From Bacillota bacterium (lineage in GTDB: Bacteria > Bacillota > UBA5301 > JASBVW01), in the NCBI GenBank assembly GCA_029961005.1, contig JASBVW010000013.1, positions 1 to 12,461 on the forward strand: a DNA stretch of 12,461 nucleotides, given 5' to 3'. The notes beneath the pieces were generated by a model, which saw only the letters and a list, made by a program, of their open reading frames with translations, was not told the origin of the DNA and made no database searches. The position numbers and the translations under genes are program-made. Shown one piece after another: positions 1 through 6,852 of the stretch. Every line of letters begins with the position of its first letter. Positions within the stretch are counted from its first letter, which is position 1.

Positions 1-1
1 G

Positions 2-643
2 TACAGCCTCAACATTCAGCGCACCCACTCGGAGCGGTTGATGCCGGCTCTGGTCCGCCTCCTGGCTGAGGCAGGGGTTGAACCGAAGGAGCTGGATCTC
101 ATCGCTGTTTCTATCGGCCCGGGCTCCTTTACCGGCCTGCGCATCGGGGTGGCCACGGCTAAGGGGCTGGCCTACGCCCTGCGCAAACCGCTGGTGGCGG
201 TCGGGAGCCTGGATGCGTTGGCCTATGGGGCCAGCCTGGGCTGCGGCTACATCTGCCCGCTGATCGACGCCCGCCGCGGCCGCGTCTATACCGCCCTCTA
301 CCGGAGTAAAGGCTGGGGAACGGAACCCACCCGGTTGACCGGTTATGAGGTGGCCGAGGTCGCGCACTTACCTGCGTTTTTGGCCGGGTGTACCCAGCCG
401 GTGGCCTTTACAGGCGACGGTGCGCTGGCGAACCGGAGCGCCCTGCTCGAGCTCTTCGGGGAGGGTGCTCAGATCATACCTTCCGCCCTGGGAAGCCCGC
501 GGGCTTCCTGGGTGGCGGCTTTGGGGGAGCAGCGGTGGGAGCGCGGAGAACGGCAGGACCCTTTTTCGCTCCTTCCTCTGTACGTGAAGCCTCCCGCTAC
601 AAGCGCGCGCAAGAATGAAAGGGCAGGCGGAGGAGAACGGTGA
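2..643 (+). CDS. tsaB: TsaB, t6A tRNA modification protein (5' partial)
   Basis: The reading frame is open from base 2, so the N-terminus lies before the window; about 213 residues are visible against a family length of about 220-240. TsaB is an inactive ASKHA-fold paralogue of TsaD. With TsaD and TsaE it forms the cytoplasmic complex that transfers threonylcarbamoyl from threonylcarbamoyl-AMP to A37 of ANN-decoding tRNAs. Visible hallmarks are the HSE motif followed by LMPAL near the start of the fragment, and the very conserved GPGSFTGLRIG stretch about 25 residues later, followed by AKGLAYAL. The C-terminal half is variable, as usual. The stop overlaps the next start by 4 bases (GTGA), so rimI is probably translationally coupled. 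The TTG at 38 is internal, because the homologous sequence continues upstream of it. Confidence 0.95.
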   Translation, partial: YSLNIQRTHSERLMPALVRLLAEAGVEPKELDLIAVSIGPGSFTGLRIGVATAKGLAYALRKPLVAVGSLDALAYGASLGCGYICPLIDARRGRVYTALYRSKGWGTEPTRLTGYEVAEVAHLPAFLAGCTQPVAFTGDGALANRSALLELFGEGAQIIPSALGSPRASWVAALGEQRWERGERQDPFSLLPLYVKPPATSARKNERAGGGER

Positions 644-1122
644 GTGTGGAACGAGTGAACGCACCAGGCGCGGCTGACGAGCTGGAAGTCCGGAGGATGA
701 ACCTGGAGGACCTCGATCAGGTGCTGACTATCGAAGAGCGCTCCTTCCCCACCCCCTGGACGCGGCAAGCCTTTGCCTCGGAGTTGTGCGAGAACGAGCG
801 GGCCCTCTACCTGGTGGCGGTGGAGAAGGGGAAGGTCGTGGGTTATGTGGGGATGTGGCTCGTCTTGGACGAGGCCCACGTGACCACCCTGGCGGTGCAC
901 CCCGACCGGCGCAGGGTCGGGATAGGCCGCCGGCTGCTGCGGGAGGCCATGCACTGGGCCCGGGAGCGGGGTAGCAGGAGGATGACCCTGGAGGTGCGGG
1001 TCTCTAACCTGGGGGCCCAACGCCTCTACCAGGAGGAAGGTTTTCGCCGGGTCGGCATCCGGCCGGGCTACTATCAGGACAATGACGAAGACGCGGTGAT
1101 CATGTGGAAAGAGGACCTTTGA
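640..1122 (+). CDS. rimI: RimI-type ribosomal-protein S18 N-alpha-acetyltransferase (GNAT)
   Basis: This 160-residue GNAT acetyltransferase is predicted to acetylate the N-terminal alanine of ribosomal protein S18 using acetyl-CoA; in some bacteria RimI acts on other proteins. The acetyl-CoA-binding motif A is at about residues 83-100, with the R-x-x-G-x-G core at R91-G96 (RRVGIG). A conserved EVRVSN segment at 118-123, N-x-x-A-x-x-L-Y at 123-130 and GYY near 143-145 complete the fold. The GTG start at 640 overlaps the tsaB stop (GTGA) and has GGAGGAG at 629-635, 4 bases upstream. A second GTG at 646 is 10 bases from the same SD and could be the real start. The position between tsaB and tsaD is a very common arrangement and supports RimI over an unrelated GNAT. 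Confidence 0.93.
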   Translation: MSVERVNAPGAADELEVRRMNLEDLDQVLTIEERSFPTPWTRQAFASELCENERALYLVAVEKGKVVGYVGMWLVLDEAHVTTLAVHPDRRRVGIGRRLLREAMHWARERGSRRMTLEVRVSNLGAQRLYQEEGFRRVGIRPGYYQDNDEDAVIMWKEDL

Positions 1123-2240
1123 CGGAAGAGGCTATGGTTTTGGGCCTCGAGACTTCCTGCGACGAGACGGCGGCGGCGGTGGTGCGCGGCGGGCGGGAGA
1201 TCTGCTCCAACGTGATCGCTTCCCAGGCGGAGCTCCACCGGCGCTACGGTGGGGTAGTCCCGGAAGTAGCTTCGCGCCGCCACCTAGAAGCCATCCTTCC
1301 TGTGGTGGATGCAGCCCTGCGCCAGGCTGGGCTGGAGAAGAGGCCCCCGGACCTGGTGGCCGTGACGCAGGGCCCGGGCTTGGTGGGAAGCCTCCTGGTG
1401 GGCGTGGCTCTGGCCAAGGCCCTGGCCTTTGCCTGGAAGGTGCCTCTGGTGGGGGTCAATCACGTAGAAGCCCACCTCTACGCCAACTTTCTGGCCCATC
1501 CCGACCTGAGCCCGCCTTTGGTCTGCTTGATTGTTTCAGGCGGGCATTCCGAACTGGTGTATCTCTCTACCTCCGGTCAATTAGAGGTCCTGGGGCGAAC
1601 CAGGGATGACGCGGCCGGCGAGGCCCTGGATAAGCTAGCCCGCCACCTCGGGCTGGGGTATCCCGGCGGCGCGGCCCTGGAGGAGCTGGCCCGGAAGGGA
1701 GATCCAGCCGCCGTCCCGCTGCCGCGCGCCCTGGCCGGCGAGGAGACCCTGGAGATGAGCTTTAGCGGCCTCAAGACAGCCGCCCTGCACTACCTGGAGG
1801 CACGGGGCGGCGACCCTGCCAGGCTCCCCCCGGGGGTGTTGGCCGATCTGGCGGCCAGCTACCAAGAGGCAGTGGTGGACGTGCTGGTGGAAAGGCTGAT
1901 GCGCGCTGCCCAGAGAAAAAGGGTGCGGCAGGTGGCCCTGGCCGGAGGTGTGGCGGCCAACGAGACGCTGCGCCGCCGGGTCCAGGCAGAGGCAGGGGCC
2001 AGGGGTCTGGAGGCCTTCTTCCCGCCCCCGGAGCTGTGCACCGACAACGCCGCCATGGTGGCCTGCGCCGGCTATCACCGCTGGCGCGGCGGGGAAGAGG
2101 CTGCTTGGTCCCTCAACGCCGACCCGTCCCTCCCCTTAGGGAGAGTGTCAGGTGGATCATGTGGAAAGATTGTGGATAAACCTGTGAATATTGTGGATTT
2201 TTTCTCCACAGAGGAGAGGGGAGGCGGGCCGTCGAAGTAA
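1119..2240 (+). CDS. tsaD: TsaD, tRNA N6-adenosine threonylcarbamoyltransferase
   Basis: TsaD is the catalytic subunit for t6A37 formation in tRNA, working with TsaB and TsaE. Numbered from the TTG at 1119, the landmarks are LGLETSCDET (8-17), the metal-site H-x-x-x-H in NHVEAH (114-119), VSGGHSE (139-145), DDAAGEALDK (163-172), SFSGLKTA (214-221), AGGVAANE (275-282) and CTDNAAM (307-313). The start is uncertain. TTG 1119 gives the 4-base overlap (TTGA) seen at other junctions here. ATG 1134 gives MVLGLETS but its SD is only 2 bases away. GTG 1104 has GGTGATC, complementary to the 16S tail, at 1095-1101. The C-terminus is odd: the family normally ends near NADPSLPLG, but about 32 more residues follow, rich in Gly/Lys/Asp/Val, and they are encoded by DNA full of DnaA-box-like repeats. 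Confidence 0.95.
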   Translation: MTEEAMVLGLETSCDETAAAVVRGGREICSNVIASQAELHRRYGGVVPEVASRRHLEAILPVVDAALRQAGLEKRPPDLVAVTQGPGLVGSLLVGVALAKALAFAWKVPLVGVNHVEAHLYANFLAHPDLSPPLVCLIVSGGHSELVYLSTSGQLEVLGRTRDDAAGEALDKLARHLGLGYPGGAALEELARKGDPAAVPLPRALAGEETLEMSFSGLKTAALHYLEARGGDPARLPPGVLADLAASYQEAVVDVLVERLMRAAQRKRVRQVALAGGVAANETLRRRVQAEAGARGLEAFFPPPELCTDNAAMVACAGYHRWRGGEEAAWSLNADPSLPLGRVSGGSCGKIVDKPVNIVDFFSTEERGGGPSK

Positions 2241-2269
2241 AACCCCAAAAGCTGAGCTTATCCTCCACA
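2151..2269. promoter_or_regulatory. Cluster of DnaA-box-like 9-mers
   Basis: Against the DnaA-box consensus TTATCCACA (complement TGTGGATAA), a perfect copy lies at 2171-2179 on the minus strand. Near copies in the same orientation start at 2151 (GGTGGATCA), 2160 (TGTGGAAAG), 2183 (TGTGAATAT) and 2192 (TGTGGATTT), each with two mismatches. Two plus-strand copies follow: TTCTCCACA at 2202-2210 (one mismatch) and TCCTCCACA at 2261-2269 (two mismatches). Starts of the same-orientation copies are 9, 11, 12 and 9 bases apart, close to one helical turn. The cluster covers the last codons of tsaD and the gap before the next gene. DnaA binding is inferred from sequence only. It could be a regulatory or titration site, or a chance product of repeated TGTGGA. 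Confidence 0.5.
2192..2210. repeat. Inverted repeat TGTGGA-N7-TCCACA
   Basis: A perfect 6-bp inverted repeat, TGTGGA (2192-2197) and TCCACA (2205-2210), encloses a seven-base loop, TTTTTTC. Its arms are the cores of two opposed DnaA-box-like 9-mers inside the 3' end of tsaD. As RNA it would be a weak hairpin and it has no following U-tract, so it is not a terminator. It is more likely a paired protein site or a by-product of the repeat cluster. Confidence 0.5.
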
Positions 2270-2298
2270 AATTCAGGGCAAGAGAGGGAGTAACGGTT

Positions 2299-3381
2299 AT
2301 GGCAGCGCGTTCAGCTCAGGTTCTCCGCTCCCGGTTCTTGTGGGCTTGGCTGGCCGGGGGCATTCTGGCAGCAGAGCTCTGGGGGGCGGCCTTTTTTCAG
2401 GCGCGGGCGGCCTCCCTAGGCGATCCATCCCTCATGGGCCCCGGCGTGCGGGCCTGGGGGATGGGAGGGGCCTTTGTCGCCCTGGCGGAGGATGCCACCG
2501 CTGCCTACTGGAACCCGGCGGGCATCGTCCAGATCCGCCGCTTTGCCATCACCCCTTCCGTGACGGTCAAGACCACGGATTGGGAAGCCTTAAGCGCGGT
2601 GACCGACCTCCACCGCCTGGGGGAGCTGTACCCGGAAAAAAACCAGTTCACTGGTGAGGTGGAAGTGACAGCCATGCCCCTCGGTTTCGCCACCAGCCGC
2701 TTCGGGGTCAACGTGCTCGGGGAAGGGCGGGGCCAGTGGCAGGTTGACCGTTCGCCCACCGACAGTACAAGTAGTTTCAGTTCTTTGTACACCGTGGCCT
2801 CCACCATGACCTTCGGCCTTCCCCTGGTGGACCTCCCCCTCCTGGGGCGGCTTTCGGCGGGCGTAAACCTGAAGGCGTACAACGGGCGGTACCAGAGCTG
2901 GAAAGAGGAAAACGAGAAGGTCACGGAGCAATCGGCCGAGGGGCAGGGCTATGGGGTGGACCTGGGCCTGCAGAGCAGGCTCACCCCCTGGGTCAGGGCG
3001 GGCCTGGTGGTGCGGGATCTCTCCTCGGACTTGAAGTGGAAAGGGGATCTGCCTCCGGCCGGCGAAGAGCTGCCGACCCGCCGGCCACGCGTCCTCCAGG
3101 CCGGAGTGGCCCTCTGCCCACCCGGCGGCTGGACCTTGGCCGGTGATCTGGTCCGCAACCTGGACGGAGGGGCGGAGAGCTATCGCGTGGGCCTGGAAAA
3201 GACCATCTTCGGAGTGCTGGCCCTGCGCGGCGGGGTACTGATGAGCCGGAGTGAAGCCCCTACGGCCACCGCGGGGCTGGGCCTGGCTTGGGGGCCGGTC
3301 CACCTCGACCTGGCCGCCGCCTCGGCGGAGGGCTTGCGCCGGTTGGAGGCCGCCTCGTTGGGGCTGGCGGTGGGCTTTTGA
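2299..3381 (+). CDS. Putative exported beta-barrel protein, PorV/UPF0164-like
   Basis: This 360-residue protein of uncertain function has a secretion signal. Basic residues (MAARSAQVLRSR) precede a hydrophobic stretch at about 13-32, and ARA-A at 35-38 is a plausible signal-peptidase I site. The mature start, GPGVRAWGMGGAFVALAEDA then YWNPAGI (48-76), matches the conserved opening of PorV/PorQ/UPF0164/FadL-like outer-membrane barrels (G-x-R-x-x-G-M-G-G-A ... W-N-P-A-G). The rest shows short alternating strands with Gly/Tyr/Trp turns. The chain ends in LGLAVGF, a terminal Phe typical of the BamA recognition signal. ATG 2299 is chosen because GAGGGAG lies 8 bases upstream and the signal peptide starts there; the frame is open to 2191, but that part overlaps tsaD. 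Family assignment rests on motif recognition. The substrate is unknown. Confidence 0.7.
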   Translation: MAARSAQVLRSRFLWAWLAGGILAAELWGAAFFQARAASLGDPSLMGPGVRAWGMGGAFVALAEDATAAYWNPAGIVQIRRFAITPSVTVKTTDWEALSAVTDLHRLGELYPEKNQFTGEVEVTAMPLGFATSRFGVNVLGEGRGQWQVDRSPTDSTSSFSSLYTVASTMTFGLPLVDLPLLGRLSAGVNLKAYNGRYQSWKEENEKVTEQSAEGQGYGVDLGLQSRLTPWVRAGLVVRDLSSDLKWKGDLPPAGEELPTRRPRVLQAGVALCPPGGWTLAGDLVRNLDGGAESYRVGLEKTIFGVLALRGGVLMSRSEAPTATAGLGLAWGPVHLDLAAASAEGLRRLEAASLGLAVGF

Positions 3382-3397
3382 CCGGGAGGTGAAGCAG

Positions 3398-3610
3398 GTG
3401 GCAAGGGAGGAGGAAGGGCAAAAGGCCGGCGGCGCCTCTCAGGAGGCCATCGCCTCCGCCCTGCGGCAGAGGGCCGTGGAGGGCCGCATCGCCTGCCGGG
3501 AGGCCCTGAAGCTGGCAGAAGAACTGGGGGTGCCGCCCCTCCAGGTGGGCCGGGAGGCCAACCGCCTGAAGATCAAGATCAAGGGCTGCCAGCTGGGGTG
3601 CTTCGGTTGA
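3398..3610 (+). CDS. Small conserved protein with C-terminal Cys-x3-Cys, moeA-linked
   Basis: This 70-residue protein has no function I can assign. The first 15 residues are charged and low in complexity. Residues 16-60 look like two or three helices, with a helix-turn-helix flavour (AIASALRQ, then REALKLAEELGVPPLQVG, then REANRLKIKI). The C-terminus is CQLGCFG, with Cys64 and Cys68 plus an earlier Cys33. The pattern of IKI-x-x-CQLG-x-FG at the end seems to recur in small bacterial proteins, from memory only. The GTG at 3398 is chosen because GGGAGG (3384-3389) lies 8 bases upstream; GTG 3389 is too close to it. The stop shares one base with the moeA ATG (TGATG), so the two are probably translationally coupled. 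A role in molybdenum or tungsten cofactor use, metal sensing or regulation is inference from position. Confidence 0.75.
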   Translation: MAREEEGQKAGGASQEAIASALRQRAVEGRIACREALKLAEELGVPPLQVGREANRLKIKIKGCQLGCFG

Positions 3611-4845
3611 TGAACGAGTTTTACGACCTGATCAGCGTGCCGGAGGCCTGTGCCCGGCTGAAATCTCACTTGCCCGGACAGCTGCCGTCCGAGGAGGTGG
3701 GCCTCCTGGAGGCCTGCGGCAGGGTTCTGGCGGAGGATGTCCGCGCGCAGGAAGATGTCCCCGGCTTTCGCCGTTCCACGGTGGACGGCTTTGCCGTGCG
3801 GGCACGGGATACCTTTGGCGCCAGCGAATCCGCTCCGGCCATGCTGGAGGTGGTCGGGACCATCCCCATGGGGGAAGAGGCGCGGGACCCTTTGCCGCCC
3901 CTTTCTTCTTTTGCCATCTCTACGGGCGGCATGCTCCCACCCGGAGCCGACGCGGTGGTAATGCTGGAATACGTAGAACACGTCTCCGAGGGCGTGATTG
4001 AGGTCTACCGCCCGGTAGCGCCGGGCGAAAACGTGGTCGAGCCGGGGGATGACTTGCGGGCCGGCCAGGTGATTCTGCCCGCGGGCCACCGCCTGCGGCC
4101 GCAGGACTTGGGGCTCCTCTCCGCTGCCGGCTATACCAGGGTGCGGGTGAGGAGGCGCCCGGTGGTGGGGATCCTCGCCACGGGCGACGAGGTGGTGGCG
4201 CCGGAGGAGAAGCCCGCCCCCGGCCAGGTGCGGGACGTCAACAGCTACTCCCTGGCGGGCCTGGTGCAGGAGGCGGGGGGGCTCCCGCGCTTGGGCGGGA
4301 TCGTGCCGGACGATTATCAGGCCTTGTACCGCCGCTCGGCGGAGCTCTTAGCCCAGTGCGACCTCCTCCTCCTCTCCGGCGGCAGCTCGGTGGGGCGGCG
4401 GGATTACACCCTCCAGGTGATTCAGGAGCTGGGAGCGCCGGGGGTGCTGGTGCACGGGCTGGCTCTGCAACCGGGCAAGCCCGCCATCGGCGGCGTGGCC
4501 CGGGGGAAACCCATCTTCGGCCTGCCCGGCCATCCCGTCTCCGCCATGGTGGTCTTTGCCCAGCTGGTGCGACCAGTGCTGGAACACCTCTTGGGCCGGC
4601 GACCGGCAGAGCTCCCTCCGCCCACTGTCCCCGCCCGCCTGAAGAGGAACCTGCCCTCCGCCCCTGGGCGCGAAGACTTCGTCCGGGTACGGCTCTTGCG
4701 GGAAGGGGACGAGTGGTGGGCGGAGCCCGTGCTGGGCAAGTCCGGCCTTTTGACCACCATGACCAAGGCGGACGGGCTGGTCCGCATCCCCTCGGCTTCT
4801 GAGGGCTTGCTGCAGGGGACGCTGGTGCAGGTGGAGCTTTTTTAG
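3610..4845 (+). CDS. moeA: MoeA, molybdopterin molybdenumtransferase
   Basis: This 411-residue enzyme inserts molybdate (or tungstate) into adenylated molybdopterin, the last step of Moco synthesis. The MoeA N-terminal region includes STVDGFAVRARDTFGASE (56-73). The MoCF-biosynthesis domain (about 185-330) contains ATGDEVV (190-196), SGGSSVGRRD (256-265), QPGKP (287-291) and GLPGHPVS (304-311). The C-terminal MoeA_C domain runs from about 340 to the end and includes a segment of the form EDFVRVRL. The family catalytic Asp/Glu positions (the DG of VDGFA and the GDE) are present. Start: ATG 3610 overlaps the upstream stop and has GGGGTG at 3595-3600; GTG 3598 and TTG 3607 are in frame but less attractive. 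A second, fused MoeA follows 18 bases downstream. Confidence 0.95.
   Translation: MNEFYDLISVPEACARLKSHLPGQLPSEEVGLLEACGRVLAEDVRAQEDVPGFRRSTVDGFAVRARDTFGASESAPAMLEVVGTIPMGEEARDPLPPLSSFAISTGGMLPPGADAVVMLEYVEHVSEGVIEVYRPVAPGENVVEPGDDLRAGQVILPAGHRLRPQDLGLLSAAGYTRVRVRRRPVVGILATGDEVVAPEEKPAPGQVRDVNSYSLAGLVQEAGGLPRLGGIVPDDYQALYRRSAELLAQCDLLLLSGGSSVGRRDYTLQVIQELGAPGVLVHGLALQPGKPAIGGVARGKPIFGLPGHPVSAMVVFAQLVRPVLEHLLGRRPAELPPPTVPARLKRNLPSAPGREDFVRVRLLREGDEWWAEPVLGKSGLLTTMTKADGLVRIPSASEGLLQGTLVQVELF
3808..3828 (+). repeat. 21-bp stretch identical to bases 5092-5112
   Basis: The same 21 bases occur in both moeA genes, at 3808-3828 and 5092-5112, encoding D-T-F-G-A-S-E in the same frame with all seven codons identical. 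A further 14 bases (TGCGGCCGCAGGAC) are shared at 4094-4107 and 5327-5340. The surrounding sequence is clearly diverged. The repeats sit at equivalent positions of paralogous genes. Confidence 0.85.
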
Positions 4846-4863
4846 CGGCGAGGAGGAAACCCG

Positions 4864-6852
4864 GTGGAAAGTCCGAGCGAGCGCCAGATCTACCTGACGG
4901 AGGTGCCCTGGGAGGAGGCCCTACTCCAGCTGCGCACCGCCCTGCGCCAGGCGGGGTGGCCGCCCGAGGCGGTGGAGGAGGTCCCAGCCTGGGAAGCCCT
5001 GGGCAGGGTGACGGCGGAACCGGTGGTGGCCCGCCTTTCTTCTCCCCATTACCACGCGGCGGCCATGGACGGGCTTGCCGTTCGGGCCGCCGATACCTTT
5101 GGCGCCAGCGAAACCAACCCCGTCGTTCTTCCCCCGGAGCGCGCGGTGCCGGTCAATACGGGCCAACCCCTCCCGCCCGGCTGCGATGCCGTGATCAGGA
5201 TTGAAGAGGTGCAGCCGGTGGCCGGGGGGTACGAGATCCTGGCGGCCGTTGCCCCCTGGCAGGACGTGCGCCCGATCGGCGAGGACATCATCCGGGCGGA
5301 GATGATCCTGCCCAGTAATCACGTGGTGCGGCCGCAGGACGTGGGCGCCCTCCTGGCGGGAGGAGTTCTGTCGGTGCGGGTGCGTCGCCGCCCGCGGGTG
5401 GCTATCATCCCCAGCGGGGACGAGGTGGTGGACCTGGCGGCCCGCTTGGCCCAACTCCCCGGCCTGCCCCCGGACGCAGCGCTGCGGCCGGGGGAGGTGG
5501 TGGAGTACAACTCGCACGTCCTGGCCGGCCTGATTCAGGAGTGGGGGGGAGAGGCAGAGCGCCGGCCGGTGGTCCGGGACGACGAGGCCCTGCTGCGCCG
5601 GGCCATTGAGGAAGCGCTGGAGAAAGCCGATGTGGTGGTCCTCAACGCCGGCTCTTCCGCCGGGACCCGGGATTACGCCGCCCGGTCCATCGCCGCCCTG
5701 GGCCGGGTACTGGTGCATGGCGTAGCTACGCGCCCCGGGAAACCGGTGGTGCTGGGAATAGCGGAGGGCAAACCGGTCTTGGGACTGCCCGGCTATCCGG
5801 TCTCCGCCTATCTGGCCGCCCAGCTCTTTTTGCAGCCGCTGCTGGGGGACTTCCTCCACCGCACCTTCCCCTCGCCACCCCGGGTGCGGGCTTTTTGCAC
5901 GCGGCGGATCCCTTCCCCTCCCGGGGTGGAGGAGTTTGTCCGAGTCCGGGTGGGGCGGGTGCGGGACAGGCTTTTAGCTTCTCCCATCTCCCGGGGGGCG
6001 GGCGTGATTACTTCCCTGGTTAACGCCGACGGGGTGCTGAGAATCCCCCGGGGGAGCCAGGGCTTGGCCGCCGGGGCGGAGGTGGAGGTGGAGCTGAGCC
6101 GGCCGCGGGAAGAGATCGAGCGGACCGTTCTCCTCTCCGGGAGCGACGATCTGATCTTGGACCTTTTGGCCGACGAGCTGCGCCTGCGCTTTCCGGGTTG
6201 GGACCTGGCGGTGGCTCCGGTGGGCAGCCTGGGGGGGCTGGCGGCCCTCAAACGGGGAGAGGCTCATCTGGCCAGCGCGCACCTTTTGGATGAGGAGACG
6301 GGCGAGTACAACTTTCCCTTTATCCGGCGCGTCCTCCCCGATCTGCCGGTGGTGGTGGTCAACCTGGCCTACCGGCAGCAGGGCCTGATCGTCCGGCCGG
6401 GCAATCCCCTCGGGATAAGCACCTTTGCTGACCTCACCCGGCCGGAGGTGACCTTCATCAATCGGCAGAAAGGGGCCGGCACCCGCATCCTGCTGGATAT
6501 AGAACTGGCGCGGCAGGGGATCGACCCCAAACAGATCCGCGGGTACGAGCGGGAGGAGTACACCCACATGGCGGTGGCGGCGGCGGTGGCTTCCGGCTCC
6601 GCCGATGCCGGGCTGGGGCTGTACTCGGCCGCCCGGGCTTTGGGACTGGACTTTGTCCTGGTCGGGGAGGAGCGGTACGATCTGATCGTACCCCGGGACC
6701 TGTGGGAGACGGAGCCGATCGCCCTCCTTCTGGAGGTGATCCGCTCCCCTCGCTTCCAGGAGCGGGTGCGGGCCTTGGGGGGCTACGACACCAGGCAGAC
6801 GGGGCAGGTACTGGAGGAAAAAGACAAGAGCCGGGGAGGAAAGGAGCAGTGA
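4864..6852 (+). CDS. MoeA fused to a C-terminal periplasmic-binding-protein-like domain
   Basis: This 662-residue, two-part protein has no signal peptide and so is cytoplasmic. Residues 1-410 are a complete MoeA: AAAMDGLAVRAADTFGASE (65-83), PSGDEVVD (183-190), NAGSSAGTRD (261-270), RPGKP (290-294), GLPGYPVS (307-314) and a MoeA_C domain from about 340. Residues 420-640 are a PBP-like domain of the type found fused to MoeA or to MerR/ModE-like regulators. It shows SAHLLDEETGEYNFPFIRR (471-489), NRQKGAGTR (533-541), EEYTHMAVAAAVASGSADAG (564-583) and ERYDLIVP (603-610). The first Gly of the usual GG-x-S-x-G-x-x-D loop is Ala262 here, unlike the neighbouring MoeA. The PBP part may bind molybdate, tungstate or a cofactor intermediate (inference). 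The GTG start has AGGAGG at 4851-4856, 7 bases upstream. The stop overlaps hpt by 4 bases. Confidence 0.92.
   Translation: MESPSERQIYLTEVPWEEALLQLRTALRQAGWPPEAVEEVPAWEALGRVTAEPVVARLSSPHYHAAAMDGLAVRAADTFGASETNPVVLPPERAVPVNTGQPLPPGCDAVIRIEEVQPVAGGYEILAAVAPWQDVRPIGEDIIRAEMILPSNHVVRPQDVGALLAGGVLSVRVRRRPRVAIIPSGDEVVDLAARLAQLPGLPPDAALRPGEVVEYNSHVLAGLIQEWGGEAERRPVVRDDEALLRRAIEEALEKADVVVLNAGSSAGTRDYAARSIAALGRVLVHGVATRPGKPVVLGIAEGKPVLGLPGYPVSAYLAAQLFLQPLLGDFLHRTFPSPPRVRAFCTRRIPSPPGVEEFVRVRVGRVRDRLLASPISRGAGVITSLVNADGVLRIPRGSQGLAAGAEVEVELSRPREEIERTVLLSGSDDLILDLLADELRLRFPGWDLAVAPVGSLGGLAALKRGEAHLASAHLLDEETGEYNFPFIRRVLPDLPVVVVNLAYRQQGLIVRPGNPLGISTFADLTRPEVTFINRQKGAGTRILLDIELARQGIDPKQIRGYEREEYTHMAVAAAVASGSADAGLGLYSAARALGLDFVLVGEERYDLIVPRDLWETEPIALLLEVIRSPRFQERVRALGGYDTRQTGQVLEEKDKSRGGKEQ

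Noticed and set aside
2249..2259. Short palindrome AAGCT-G-AGCTT between tsaD and the barrel-like gene
   Set aside because: Only 5-bp arms, no T-tract and no promoter around it; too short to call an operator.
2191..2298. An N-terminal extension of the barrel-like protein from GTG 2191
   Set aside because: It would overlap tsaD by 50 bases and put 36 non-signal-like residues before an obvious signal peptide; ATG 2299 has a well-placed SD.
4921..5859. A 312-codon minus-strand open frame opposite the second moeA
   Set aside because: Same kind of shadow frame: no domain, biased composition, fully antisense to a well-supported gene.
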